NCBI GenBank assembly: GCA_035762005.1
Contig: DASTQA010000042.1
Location: 1 to 31,617, forward strand
Length of the DNA stretch: 31,617 nucleotides
Origin: JAIBJN01 sp035762005
Lineage (GTDB): Bacteria; Actinomycetota; Thermoleophilia; Gaiellales; Gaiellaceae
Direction of reading: 5' to 3'
Part shown: in pieces, positions 22,430 to 29,884 of the stretch
Layout: the number at the start of each line of letters is the position of its first letter
Position numbering within the stretch: position 1 is the first letter of the stretch
The notes under the pieces: model-generated
What the model saw: the letters and a program-made list of their open reading frames with translations, nothing else
Told to the model about the DNA's origin: nothing
Database searches by the model: none
Position numbers and translations under genes: made by a program

Positions 22430-23176
22430 ATGCGTCTACGCCGTTTCCTGCCTGCACTGCTGCTCGTCCTGTTCGCCCTGCCCGCGCCCGCCGGAGCTAC
22501 GAGCGCGGAGAGCGTCGAGCTCCGAAGCGCCGCCGCCTCCGCGTCCGCCGCCGCGCCGGCGCCGGGGCGGGTCATCCACACGCGCCGAAGCTGGCAATGC
22601 ACCGGCGCGCTTCGCCGTTACGGCCGTCTCCCGATCAAGGTCGTGTCGCGGATCCCGAACCCGGGCCGCGGCGACGCGATCAGGCTCATCGGCTGCCGCG
22701 GCGACGGCGACCCGAAGACGGTCGACCTCATCCTCGACGTCCGCGGCAACGGCCGCGGCGTCGGAACCGCCTACGACGCCGTCAAAGTCGGCCAGAGCTC
22801 CCACGACCTCGTCATCACCGGCCGCGCGAACTGCGGGCGGTCCGGCGCCATCCACCAGGACGCCGTCCAGGTGATGAGCGGGGAGCGGATCAAGTTCGTG
22901 AGGTTCCGCTCCGGCAACCCGCGCGAGCACCGGTGGACCTGCTGGGGCGCGGGCGGCGGCTTCTTCATCTCGCACGTCAACGGCACGAGGCCGAACCGTG
23001 TCGTGTGCGTCCGCTGCCGCATCGCCGCGTACAACCAGAGCATGCGCGTCCACAGCTCCGTGCGCTCGGGCGCGCGACGCTCGATCTTCGGGTTCGTCCG
23101 CTCCCACGGCATCGTGATCATGCGCGAGGCCGTCCGACCGGTGAACGAGAGAAACCGCGTCATCCGCTTCCGCTGA
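22430..23176 (+). CDS. Secreted parallel beta-helix-like protein
   Basis: 248 aa. The signal peptide MRLRRFLPALLLVLFALPAPAGA is followed by an Ala/Ser-rich linker to about residue 45. The mature part has short repeating strands with turns: GDAIRLIGCRGDGDPKT, VDLILDVRGNG, YDAVKVGQSSHDLVITG, GAIHQDAVQVMSGERIKFVRFRSGN, VVCVRCRIAAYNQSMRVHSSVRSG. The D-AVKV-G-HDLVI-G and HQDAVQVMSG elements match right-handed parallel beta-helix proteins of the secreted kind (pectate-lyase-like fold). No catalytic residues can be assigned, so adhesin, carbohydrate-binding or lyase roles are all possible. The ribosome binding site GAGGAG is 11 nt upstream. The 204-nt region before it holds only a weak TTCACA-N18-CATACC promoter candidate. 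A 14-bp hairpin follows the stop. Confidence 0.75.
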   Translation: MRLRRFLPALLLVLFALPAPAGATSAESVELRSAAASASAAAPAPGRVIHTRRSWQCTGALRRYGRLPIKVVSRIPNPGRGDAIRLIGCRGDGDPKTVDLILDVRGNGRGVGTAYDAVKVGQSSHDLVITGRANCGRSGAIHQDAVQVMSGERIKFVRFRSGNPREHRWTCWGAGGGFFISHVNGTRPNRVVCVRCRIAAYNQSMRVHSSVRSGARRSIFGFVRSHGIVIMREAVRPVNERNRVIRFR

Positions 23177-23185
23177 CGACGGCTG

Positions 23186-23219
23186 AGCGGCCCCGGCCCT
23201 CGACGGGGCCGGGGCCGCT
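23186..23219 (+). terminator. Strong hairpin terminator after the beta-helix-like gene
   Basis: AGCGGCCCCGGCCC and GGGCCGGGGCCGCT form a perfect 14-bp stem with a 6-nt loop (TCGACG), 10 nt after the TGA. There is no U-tract, as is common in G+C-rich actinobacteria. Confidence 0.7.
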
Positions 23220-23259
23220 CGCCCATACCGAGAAGGGGTCCAGGCCACGAGGCCTACTC

Positions 23260-23409
23260 GTGCTTCCCGTCACGCTCCTCGCCCTGCTCGTCGCGCCGCC
23301 GGCTTCCGCGGGCGTCACCACCGTCGCCGCCGCCGGCGAGGCCTTGGGTTCTTCGGGGCCGCGGCCGAGAGACCTCGTGGACAGCGGCAACCGCGTCGTG
23401 CGCGACTGA
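23260..23409 (+). CDS. Putative small secreted peptide, 49 aa
   Basis: A GTG ORF with GAGG 7 nt upstream encodes VLPVTLLALLVAPPASA, a signal-peptide-like core ending in the AxA cleavage motif. A 32-residue tail with GSSGPRPRDLVDSGNRVVRD follows. It occupies its own segment between two strong hairpins (23186-23219 and 23421-23450), so it looks like an independent short transcription unit. Caution: the hydrophobic core has no positive residue after the GTG. The in-frame codons before it would supply Arg-Pro-Arg but contain no start codon, so the true start may be unusual or lost. I know no family; a small RNA is an alternative. Confidence 0.4.
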   Translation: MLPVTLLALLVAPPASAGVTTVAAAGEALGSSGPRPRDLVDSGNRVVRD

Positions 23410-23420
23410 GCGCGGAGGCC

Positions 23421-23450
23421 GGGGAGGGCCCGCCCGCGGGGGCCCTCCCC
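23421..23450 (+). terminator. Terminator hairpin after the small secreted-peptide gene
   Basis: GGGGAGGGCCC and GGGCCCTCCCC form a perfect 11-bp stem around an 8-nt loop, followed directly by TTT. It lies 11 nt after the TGA and just before clpS. Confidence 0.75.
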
Positions 23451-23456
23451 TTTCGC

Positions 23457-23462
23457 CACAAT
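23457..23462 (+). promoter_or_regulatory. Possible -10 box CACAAT for clpS
   Basis: CACAAT-CGGGGC-ATG: A at position 2, T at position 6 and six bases to the start, a relaxed version of the leaderless pattern. No Shine-Dalgarno sequence is present. Confidence 0.4.
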
Positions 23463-23468
23463 CGGGGC

Positions 23469-23771
23469 ATGGCGAGCCCGGCCCTCACGCCGGCCGAGAC
23501 GGAGGTCGAGAGCCCGCGCGGCGAGGAGCGCGCGGAGCGCGAGCGCCCCTGGATCGTCATCGTCTGGAACGACCCCGTGAACCTCATGTCGTACGTGACG
23601 TTCGTCTTCCAGAAGCTCTTCGGCTACTCGCGCGAGAAGGCGACGAGCCTCATGCTCCAGGTCCACAACGAGGGGAAGGCGGTCGTCTCCGGCGGCACCC
23701 GCGAGAAGGCCGAGCACGACGTCGCCCGCCTGCACGCCCACGGGCTCTGGGCCACGCTGCGGCAGGACTGA
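23469..23771 (+). CDS. clpS: ATP-dependent Clp protease adaptor ClpS
   Basis: 100 aa. The flexible N-terminal tail (1-27) enters the ClpC/ClpA pore. The core opens IVIVWNDPVNLMSYVTFVFQKLFGYS, with the Asn-Asp pair that grips N-degron amino groups and the Met that forms the pocket gate. LMLQVHNEGKAVV carries the pocket His. ClpS delivers proteins with bulky hydrophobic N-termini to the Clp protease. It is preceded by a terminator and followed after one base by the DUF2017 gene, so it heads an operon. Confidence 0.95.
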   Translation: MASPALTPAETEVESPRGEERAERERPWIVIVWNDPVNLMSYVTFVFQKLFGYSREKATSLMLQVHNEGKAVVSGGTREKAEHDVARLHAHGLWATLRQD

Positions 23772-23772
23772 G

Positions 23773-24258
23773 GTGCTCGTCCCGCGCCCCATCGAGCCGA
23801 CCGGCGAGGGCGACTTCCGCCTGCGCCTCTCCGGGGCCGAGCGGACGCTGCTCCGCTCGCTCCCCGCGGAGCTCGCCGAGCACATCGGGGCCGACGCCGA
23901 CGACCCGTCGCTCCGCCGGCTCTTCCCGCCGGCCTACGAGGGGGACGACGAGGGGGAGGCCGAGTACCGGGGACTCGTGGGCGACGAGCTGGTCGAGGGC
24001 CGGCTCGCCGCCCTCCGGGTCGTCGAGGAGACCGCCGACCGCGACCGCCTGAGCGCCGAGGAGCTCGATGCCTGGCTGCGCGCGCTCACGGACCTGCGGC
24101 TCGTCCTCGGCACGCGACTCGACGTGACGGAGGAGACCTACGTGCAGGCCCTCGACCCGGCGGGCCCGCAGGCCTACGAGCTCTCCGTCTTCACGTACCT
24201 GAGCTGGCTCCAGGAGCAGCTCGTCGAAGCGGCGGCGGGCGGGCTCGGCCCGGGCTAG
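23773..24258 (+). CDS. DUF2017 family protein
   Basis: 161 aa, soluble. FRLRLSGAERTLLRSLPAELAEHI near the N-terminus, SLRRLFPPAYEGDDEGEAEY, and DLRLVLGTRLDVTEETY near the C-terminus are the DUF2017 hallmarks. The gene starts with GTG one base after clpS, an arrangement I recall as common in actinobacteria. A role in N-degron proteolysis is therefore likely, but no mechanism is known. Its stop shares CTAG with the convergent membrane protein gene. Confidence 0.9.
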   Translation: MLVPRPIEPTGEGDFRLRLSGAERTLLRSLPAELAEHIGADADDPSLRRLFPPAYEGDDEGEAEYRGLVGDELVEGRLAALRVVEETADRDRLSAEELDAWLRALTDLRLVLGTRLDVTEETYVQALDPAGPQAYELSVFTYLSWLQEQLVEAAAGGLGPG

Positions 24259-24734
24259 TCCGGCTTGCCCGCCATCGCCCAGACGGCGACGACGTAGGCG
24301 AGCAGCGCGATCGTGGCGAGCACGGTCGACGCGCGGAGCAGCGCGCTCGTCTCGCCGCCGTCGCGCCGGAGCCTGCGGACGCCCAGGCCGCCGAGGACGA
24401 TCGCCACGAGCAGGAAGAGGCCCCCGCCCTCGGAGGTGATGTAGCCGACGTCCAACCAGGCGGGCGTGCTGGAGACGTCGTCGAAGCCCTCGCGGCGGGA
24501 GATCCACTCGGCGCTCACCCGCATGATCCACCAGGCCGGGAAGGCGACGAGGAGGAGCGAGAGGAAGGCCACCCGGCCGAAGGCGAGCGTGTCGGCGCTG
24601 GGCTGGCGCCTCCAGCCCAGGAACTGCGCCACGACGGCGGTGAAGAGCCCGCCGACGAGCAGCACCGCCCCGAGGACGTGCACGAGGAGGGGGAAGTTCC
24701 AGCTGTCGGGCCGGATGGCGGCGAGGACGCTCAT
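24255..24734 (-). CDS. Four-span integral membrane protein (DUF2269-like), second of a pair
   Basis: 159 aa with about four spans (15-38, 52-72, 100-120, 135-155). LLVHVLGAVLLVGGLFTAVVAQFL and AFPAWWIMRVSAEWISRREG recall the DUF2269 / cytochrome-like small membrane proteins. His18 in span 1 could sit in the membrane. Its ATG overlaps the upstream membrane gene's TGA by four bases (ATGA), so the two are probably partners in one complex. Function unknown. Confidence 0.8.
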   Translation of the reverse strand: MSVLAAIRPDSWNFPLLVHVLGAVLLVGGLFTAVVAQFLGWRRQPSADTLAFGRVAFLSLLLVAFPAWWIMRVSAEWISRREGFDDVSSTPAWLDVGYITSEGGGLFLLVAIVLGGLGVRRLRRDGGETSALLRASTVLATIALLAYVVAVWAMAGKPD

Positions 24735-25210
24735 GCTCCGGGCTTGTAGATCATGTCGACGAGGAGCGCGAGCACGAGCACGATGGTCGCGGCGTGGAAC
24801 GCGAGGCCCGCCGAGGAGCGCAGGAGCACGCCCAGCTCGGGGTCGGGCAGGTCGCGGCCCTCGGCAACGAGCGCGCGGGCGCGGTCGCGGGCGGCGTTGT
24901 AGACGTTCCCGGTCCGGCGGCCCGTCTCCATCGAGAGCGCCCAGAGGACGATCGCCGCGATGATCCAGCCGTCCCAGACCTGGTACTCGTCGGCGTCGAT
25001 CGCGAGCCAGATCCCGAGGACGAGGACGCCCACGGAGCCGACGCCCGTGGCGACGTCGCCGACGCGCGAGAGCCTGAACAGGCGCGAGACCTCGCTCGGC
25101 AGGGTGAGGCCGCGCCCGGCGGCGATCACGACCGAGTAGAGGACGAGGGCGGAGACGAGGGTCCCGGCCGCGAGCAGGTGGAGCGCGAGGAGCCAGTCGT
25201 ACAGGGCCAC
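24731..25210 (-). CDS. Four-span integral membrane protein (DUF2269-like), first of a pair
   Basis: 159 aa with about four spans: YDWLLALHLLAAGTLVSALVLYSVVIA (4-30), VATGVGSVGVLVLGIWLAI (53-71), GWIIAAIVLWALS (80-93) and FHAATIVLVLALLVDMIY (137-155). The LHLLAAG...HAATI pattern, with a His in the first and last span, fits DUF2269-like proteins. It has the same length as the following gene and overlaps it by ATGA, suggesting old duplication and a heteromeric complex. The GTG start has TAGGGT 6 nt upstream. Confidence 0.8.
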   Translation of the reverse strand: MALYDWLLALHLLAAGTLVSALVLYSVVIAAGRGLTLPSEVSRLFRLSRVGDVATGVGSVGVLVLGIWLAIDADEYQVWDGWIIAAIVLWALSMETGRRTGNVYNAARDRARALVAEGRDLPDPELGVLLRSSAGLAFHAATIVLVLALLVDMIYKPGA

Positions 25211-25216
25211 GCGCGA

Positions 25217-25222
25217 ACCCTA
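25217..25222 (-). promoter_or_regulatory. -10 box TAGGGT, leaderless start of the membrane pair
   Basis: TAGGGT-TCGCGC-GTG on the minus strand, TANNNT with six bases to the start codon. Confidence 0.6.
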
Positions 25223-25242
25223 ACCCGGGCGAACGACGGCCT

Positions 25243-25629
25243 TCACGACCACCAGCCCGGGACGGTCTCGGCGTCGCCCGAGTCGGTGTGGGCGCCGAAG
25301 GCGAGCAGCTCGATCCCCTCCGGGCCCGACTCGAAGCACCGCATCGTCTCGGGAGCCACGCGGACGGCGTCCCAGGGACGAAGCTCGACGACGTCGTCGT
25401 CGAGCTTCACGCGCCCGCTCCCGCTGACGACGACGTAGACCTCCTCCTGCACGGCGTGCCGGTGCCCGAAGGGCTGCCGCGTCCCCGGGGCGAGCCGCTG
25501 GTAGCTCAGCCCGAGCGTCTCCCCGCCGAGCGGCCGGCGGGCGAACCGGGACTCGAGCTGCGGCGAGAGGCCGAAGCGCGTCGCCGAGTCCTCGAGCTCC
25601 TTGAGGTTCGCGACGGTGTAGGCGGGCAC
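25243..25629 (-). CDS. Cupin-domain protein (mannose-6-phosphate isomerase-like)
   Basis: 128 aa. Cupin motif 1: FGHRHAVQEEVYVVVSGSGRVKLDD, with two His and one Glu ligand. Motif 2 region: LRPWDAVRVAPETMRCFESG. The whole protein (YTVANLKELEDSA at the N-terminus, LGGETLGLSYQRLAPGTRQPFGH, and DAETVPGWW at the C-terminus) follows a pattern I associate with a compact cupin family widespread in Thermoleophilia. Activity is unknown. The start is placed at the GTG giving VPAYTVANL. The frame is open upstream, but that sequence is intergenic and overlaps the divergent transpeptidase gene. Confidence 0.87.
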   Translation of the reverse strand: MPAYTVANLKELEDSATRFGLSPQLESRFARRPLGGETLGLSYQRLAPGTRQPFGHRHAVQEEVYVVVSGSGRVKLDDDVVELRPWDAVRVAPETMRCFESGPEGIELLAFGAHTDSGDAETVPGWWS

Positions 25630-25743
25630 GTCCGCTTGTCTAGCAGAGACGCCGCCCGGACGCCCGTCTTGCGACCGGGGCGGTGGGTACGCGGACCCTT
25701 CCCGAGAGGCCACGAAAGGGGACACCCGCCGCCGGCCTCTACC

Positions 25744-26559
25744 ATGCCCGGCGTGAGGACCGGGGTCTTCGCCCTCGCCACTGCCGCGGCGATGCTCGCC
25801 GCCGGCTGCGGCACGTCGGGCGTCGCGGACGAGCGCGACGTCCAGGGGCCCGGCGGCGGGCTCCCGGCGTCGGTCGAGGGCGGCGGGTCGCTCGTGGCGC
25901 TGCGCGCCCCGGCGCAGTGCCGCCGGGGCGAGTCCCGTCTGGGCGACCGCCGGGTCGCCTACGCGGCGAGCGCGAAGGGCAGCGTCGCCGCGTTCCGCCG
26001 GCCGGGTGGGGAGCGCCTCGAGCTCTTCGAGCGCAGGAACGTCAACGGCGTCCGCACCGTCTTCGGCGTCCTCGCGGCGGTCCGGGACGGCCGCTGCCGC
26101 CCGCGCTGGTACCGGGTGCAGCTCCCGGTGCGGCCGAACGGGTCGACGGGCTACGTCCGGGCGACGGACGTCGAGCTCTCCCGGGTGCGAACGCGCATCG
26201 AGGTGGACCTCTCGGAGCGGCGAGTCGACTTCCTGCGCGGCGGCCGGCGCGTCCTCCGCGTCGCGGCCGCGATCGGCGCGGCCGGCACGCCGACGCCGGT
26301 GGGGCGCTACTACGTGAACCAGCGGCTGCTCGCGGCCGATCCGGAGGGCCCATACGGACCAGGTGGCATCGGCATCAGCGCCTTCTCCCCGGTCCTCACC
26401 GGCTGGACGCAGGGCGGCCCGATCGCCATCCACGGGACGAACGACCCGGCCTCGATCGGACGCGCGGCCTCCTACGGCTGCCTGCGGATCGAGAACCGGC
26501 ACCTCGAGCGGATGCTGCGGGCGAACCCCGAGGGGACGCCGGTCGTCATCAGGGCGTAG
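25744..26559 (+). CDS. L,D-transpeptidase (YkuD) lipoprotein
   Basis: 271 aa. A lipoprotein signal ends at LAAGC (Cys22), so the enzyme is tethered to the outer membrane face. Residues about 40-150 form an SH3-like or cell-wall-proximal region. The YkuD catalytic domain (about 155-271) includes RIEVDLSERRVDFLRGGRRV, the PVGRYYVNQ strand, and the active site IAIHGTNDP (H230) and ASYGCLRI (nucleophile C246). It would cross-link peptidoglycan 3-3 or attach proteins to it. The ATG is chosen because it begins the signal sequence; no Shine-Dalgarno sequence is seen. A 13-bp hairpin follows the stop. Confidence 0.92.
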   Translation: MPGVRTGVFALATAAAMLAAGCGTSGVADERDVQGPGGGLPASVEGGGSLVALRAPAQCRRGESRLGDRRVAYAASAKGSVAAFRRPGGERLELFERRNVNGVRTVFGVLAAVRDGRCRPRWYRVQLPVRPNGSTGYVRATDVELSRVRTRIEVDLSERRVDFLRGGRRVLRVAAAIGAAGTPTPVGRYYVNQRLLAADPEGPYGPGGIGISAFSPVLTGWTQGGPIAIHGTNDPASIGRAASYGCLRIENRHLERMLRANPEGTPVVIRA

Positions 26560-26568
26560 CGGGCGCGA

Positions 26569-26598
26569 CACGGGAGGAGCGGGACCGCTCCTCCCGTG
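26569..26598. terminator. Bidirectional terminator hairpin
   Basis: CACGGGAGGAGCG and CGCTCCTCCCGTG form a perfect 13-bp stem with a GGAC tetraloop, midway between the convergent transpeptidase and secreted-protein genes. It can act on both strands. Confidence 0.75.
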
Positions 26599-26610
26599 CG
26601 GGCGCGGCCG

Positions 26611-27003
26611 CTAGATGCGGGCCACGCCGCGGCAGACCTCGCCGCTCGACAGGCTCACGGCCCGCCCCACGATCCGGTTCGTGCCGGCCGTGTTGTTCGT
26701 CCGTCGCTCCACCGAGAACGAGCCGCTCGGTGCACGCGTCGTGCGGATGCCGCGGAAGAAGCGGACACCGTCGCGCTTGAGGACGACCCGCCAGCGCTTG
26801 CCGACGCGGTTCTGGTCGACCTCGAACTCCGTCTCGATCCGGCCGTCGTCGAGCTTGAGCTTGAGCTTCCAGTCGGTCGCTCCGGAGCAGCTTCCCCTCC
26901 GGATGACCTCCCTGTCGCCTCCGCCGGCCGCTGCGGGCAGCGCCGACACGAGGATGACCGCCGTCGTCAGGACTGCGAGGCCGAGGGCTACGAGCTTCCG
27001 CAT
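26611..27003 (-). CDS. Small secreted protein of unknown function
   Basis: 130 aa. The signal peptide MRKLVALGLAVLTTAVILVSALPAAA is followed by a basic, beta-rich mature domain: REVIRRGSCSGATDWKLKLKLDDG, ETEFEVDQNRVGKRWRVVL, GSFSVERRTNN and SSGEVCRGVARI. Two Cys probably form a disulfide joining the ends. The pattern of paired strands is common in small secreted actinobacterial proteins; I know no function. Two ATGs lie 6 nt apart; the second (27003) is preferred because GGAGGG is 7 nt from it and only 1 nt from the first. Confidence 0.8.
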   Translation of the reverse strand: MRKLVALGLAVLTTAVILVSALPAAAGGGDREVIRRGSCSGATDWKLKLKLDDGRIETEFEVDQNRVGKRWRVVLKRDGVRFFRGIRTTRAPSGSFSVERRTNNTAGTNRIVGRAVSLSSGEVCRGVARI

Positions 27004-27043
27004 TTCCATTCCCTCCTTGCCGTCGGGTTGACGGGACGGTCCG

Positions 27044-27049
27044 ACGATA
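27044..27049 (-). promoter_or_regulatory. -10 box TATCGT for the small secreted protein
   Basis: TATCGT lies 40 nt before the chosen ATG, leaving a leader that contains the GGAGGG ribosome binding site. No clear -35 is present. Confidence 0.45.
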
Positions 27050-27105
27050 CGGAGGGCCCGCTTGGGAATCGCCCCCGCCGGGGCAAAGAACGCGGTGCCG
27101 TTCGG

Positions 27106-27990
27106 TTAGGAGTCGGTAGGCGGGCGCTCCTCGCGCCTCCGCGCGACGACGACGAGGATCTCGTAGGCGTACTCCGAGGGACCCGCGGCCTCGCCCCGGT
27201 TCGCCCGCGTCGCGAAGTCGAGCAGGTCACGGTCGAGCGCCGCCGCCCGCTCGGGCTCCCCGGCCAGGAGCGCGAAGAGGCCGACGATCGGCCCGAACGT
27301 CGCCTTGTAGAAGTCGACGTACTCCCGCGGCCCGCCCTCGATCCGCTCGACCGCCTCCTTGCGGGTCAGCTCGAGCGAGGCGACGCGGTCGCCGAAGAGC
27401 TCGCGTACGTGCCTCTCGCTCCCCCAGAGGATGGGCGGGAGCGCACCCGGCGGAGGCGGCGGCGCGTAGCGCCCGACGAGCTCGAAGAACTCGCCTCCGA
27501 GGCCCTCGGGCGTGAACGCGATCAGGCCGATCGTGCCGCCGGGGCGGCAGACGCGCAGCAGCTCGTCGGCGACCGCCTGGTGGTCGGGCGCGAAGATCGC
27601 GCCGGCCGAGGAGGTGACGACGTCGAACTCGCCGTCGCCGAACGGGAGCGCCTCGGCGTCCGCCTCGACCCACTCGAGCTCGACGCCGCACGCCCTCGCC
27701 TCGCGACGGCCCACGACGAGCTGCTCCGGCGTCAGGTCGGAAGCCACCACGCGCGCCCCGGCCTGCGCCGCGCGGATGGCGGTATTTCCCGTGCCGGCGG
27801 CCACGTCGAGAACCCGCTGGCCGGCGGAGATCCCGCAGGCGGCGACGAGCTCCGGCCCGAACCCCCAGACGAGCTGCTTCGCGAACCGGTGGTAGTCGCC
27901 GAGCGCCCACAGCGCCCGCTCGGCCGCCTTGGCCTCCGCGGTCGCGCCGATGCCGGCCGCCCGGGGCTCGGAGACGTCCTGTGGAGTCAT
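27106..27990 (-). CDS. Class I SAM-dependent methyltransferase
   Basis: 294 aa. Motif I is QRVLDVAAGTGNTAIRA (58-74), followed by the acidic loop ARVVASDLTPEQL, EADAEALPFGDGEFDVVTSS (motifs II/III) and RVCRPGGTIGLIAFTPEG (motif IV). This is the UbiE/Methyltransf_11 type that methylates small molecules; the substrate is not evident. The ATG at 27990 has AGGAGG 7-8 nt upstream. The frame is open 49 codons further, but that part is Arg/Ala-rich intergenic sequence. It is 177 nt downstream of the TPR-LuxR gene on the same strand, a pairing I recall in other actinobacteria, so it may be a target of that regulator. Confidence 0.9.
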   Translation of the reverse strand: MTPQDVSEPRAAGIGATAEAKAAERALWALGDYHRFAKQLVWGFGPELVAACGISAGQRVLDVAAGTGNTAIRAAQAGARVVASDLTPEQLVVGRREARACGVELEWVEADAEALPFGDGEFDVVTSSAGAIFAPDHQAVADELLRVCRPGGTIGLIAFTPEGLGGEFFELVGRYAPPPPPGALPPILWGSERHVRELFGDRVASLELTRKEAVERIEGGPREYVDFYKATFGPIVGLFALLAGEPERAAALDRDLLDFATRANRGEAAGPSEYAYEILVVVARRREERPPTDS

Positions 27991-28167
27991 CTGGCTCCTC
28001 CTTTCCCGCTCGGGGTCGCGCTCGCCGATCCTCGCGAGCGCCGCCGTCTCCGCCAGGGCTCTCCTCGGGGCGGTCGGGCGATCCACGGGGCCACGGTACG
28101 CCTGCGGGCCGGCTCCGGCTTCGCCCGGACCGGCCATCTGGGGAAGCCGGGGGGTGGCCGGTTCCGG

Positions 28168-29838
28168 CTAGGCGTCGCGGCCGTCGAAGAGGCCGGAGCG
28201 CGCAGCCTGGGCCACGGCCGCGGTGCGCGAGCGGACGCCGACCTTGCGCAGGATGTTCGTCACGTGCCGGTGGACCGTGTGCTCGCTCAGCACGAGCCGG
28301 GCGGCAATCTCGTGGTTCGTGAGGCCGTCGGCGAGCAGGCGGAGCACCTCCTCCTCCCGCGGCGTCAGCGGCGACTCGCGCCCGCCAGGGCCCTGGGCGG
28401 CGCGCCGGAGCTCCGCCAGGAGCGCCTCAGCACGCGATGCCTCGGGCTCCGCGCCGAGATCACGGAGGCGGTCGCGCGCCGAGGCCGCCTCCTGCTCGGC
28501 CGTCTCGGCGCGGCCGAGCGAGACGAGGCTCGCGGCCAGGTCGAGCCGTGCGAGGGCCGCCTCGAAGGGCGCTCCGCAGCGCCGGAAGCCGTCGACGGCG
28601 TCCTCGAGGAGCCGCCGGGCCCGCTCGTGGTCGCCGCGGGCGGCCGCGAGGACTCCCTCGGCCCGGTCGGCGCAGGCGCGCAACCCCGCCGTCCCGACGA
28701 GCCCGTCGACCTCGCGCAGGGCCGCGGCGGCGGCGCCCGCCCCCTCGAGCTCGCCGCTCGCGACCCGGGCCCGGACGAGAAGCTCGAGGGCCGGCGCGCG
28801 GTCGAGCCTGTTGTGCTCGGGAACCCCTCGCAGGAGGCGCTCGAGGAGCTCGGCCGCCTGCAGCGCGTCGCCGCGGTCGAGGGCCAGACGGGCCCGCACG
28901 AGCTGCTCGGCGCGCACGGGGCCGGCACGCTCGAGCAGCTCCTCCGCCTCGGCGGTTCTCCCTTGCCGCCGCCACAGCTCCGCCAGCTCCACGAGCGGCC
29001 CGCCGGCCCAGGCCGGACGCGAGCAGGAGAAGTCCTCGGCCGCCGCCGCGAGCTGGGCCTCCGCCTCGGCCCACCGGCCCCGCCAGAGGTGCACGGCGCC
29101 GTACTCGGCGCGGCAGAACGCGAGCATGTAGCGGCTGCCGTAGCGCTCGGCAAACTCGGCGATCCGGTCGCACCACTCGAAGGCGCGCTCGTAGTCGAGG
29201 ACCCGGGTGCAGGCGGAGACGAGCATGCAGCACGTCCACGCGCTCGAGATCGGGATCGAGGGGCTGCGCGCGAGCGCGGCGACGGTGGCCTCGTCGAGGC
29301 AGCGCATCCCGTCCTCGATCTCGGCGACAGAGACGAGGGAGGCGCCTTCGAGGGCGAGGCCGAGCATCTCGAGGTCGGCGACGCCCAGGCGCCGGCCGAG
29401 CTCCGCAACCTCGGCCGCGAGCGCTCGTGCCCGGTCGGTCTCTCCCCGGGCGTGGGCGAGGTAGCCCTCGTGGAAGGCGAGCCAGCCGTGGTCGGGCCCG
29501 GGCTCGAGCGGCTCCAGGAGGCGCCTCGCGCGGGCGAGCCAGCCGTCCGCCACGGCCCACGCGCCGTTGAAGTCGAGCTCGTCGACCGCCAGCCAGGTCG
29601 CCATGCGGGCGGCGGCGGCAGGCTCTCCCCCCTCGTCGTAGAGGCCGAAGGCCCGCTCCCGGCAGGCGAACACGGCCGGCGCGTCGTCGAGCCACCAGGC
29701 CGCCCAGCTCAGCCCCTCGAGCGCCTCCGCGCTCTCGCCGGCTGCGACGGCCTCCTCGAAGAGCGCGCGCGCCTCCCGCCAGCGACCCTCCGCGAGGGCG
29801 GCCCAGCCGCTCTCCGTGCCCGGTGCGTCCTCCGCCAT
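28168..29838 (-). CDS. TPR-containing LuxR-family transcriptional regulator
   Basis: 556 aa. Residues 10-475 are almost entirely helical TPR-like repeats (WAALAEGRWREARALFEEAV, EALEGLSWAAWWLDDA, LARARRLLEPLEPG, GVLAAARGDHERARRLLEDAV and others). The C-terminal 65 residues are a LuxR helix-turn-helix: LTPREEEVLRLLADGLTNHEIAARL, then SEHTVHRHVTNILRKVGVRSRTAAVAQA. Unlike LAL/MalT proteins it lacks an N-terminal AAA/NACHT ATPase, so it probably senses a ligand or partner through the TPRs. The ATG has GAGAAT 6 nt upstream, a relaxed leaderless pattern. The methyltransferase lies downstream. Confidence 0.92.
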   Translation of the reverse strand: MAEDAPGTESGWAALAEGRWREARALFEEAVAAGESAEALEGLSWAAWWLDDAPAVFACRERAFGLYDEGGEPAAAARMATWLAVDELDFNGAWAVADGWLARARRLLEPLEPGPDHGWLAFHEGYLAHARGETDRARALAAEVAELGRRLGVADLEMLGLALEGASLVSVAEIEDGMRCLDEATVAALARSPSIPISSAWTCCMLVSACTRVLDYERAFEWCDRIAEFAERYGSRYMLAFCRAEYGAVHLWRGRWAEAEAQLAAAAEDFSCSRPAWAGGPLVELAELWRRQGRTAEAEELLERAGPVRAEQLVRARLALDRGDALQAAELLERLLRGVPEHNRLDRAPALELLVRARVASGELEGAGAAAAALREVDGLVGTAGLRACADRAEGVLAAARGDHERARRLLEDAVDGFRRCGAPFEAALARLDLAASLVSLGRAETAEQEAASARDRLRDLGAEPEASRAEALLAELRRAAQGPGGRESPLTPREEEVLRLLADGLTNHEIAARLVLSEHTVHRHVTNILRKVGVRSRTAAVAQAARSGLFDGRDA

Positions 29839-29884
29839 CGACCCATTCTCGCGCCTGGAGCGCGCGCCGATCCAGCCCGGGAGG

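Noticed and set aside
25243..26571. 442-aa extended version of the cupin
   Set aside because: The upstream 314 codons are antisense to the L,D-transpeptidase; only the last 128 residues look like protein.
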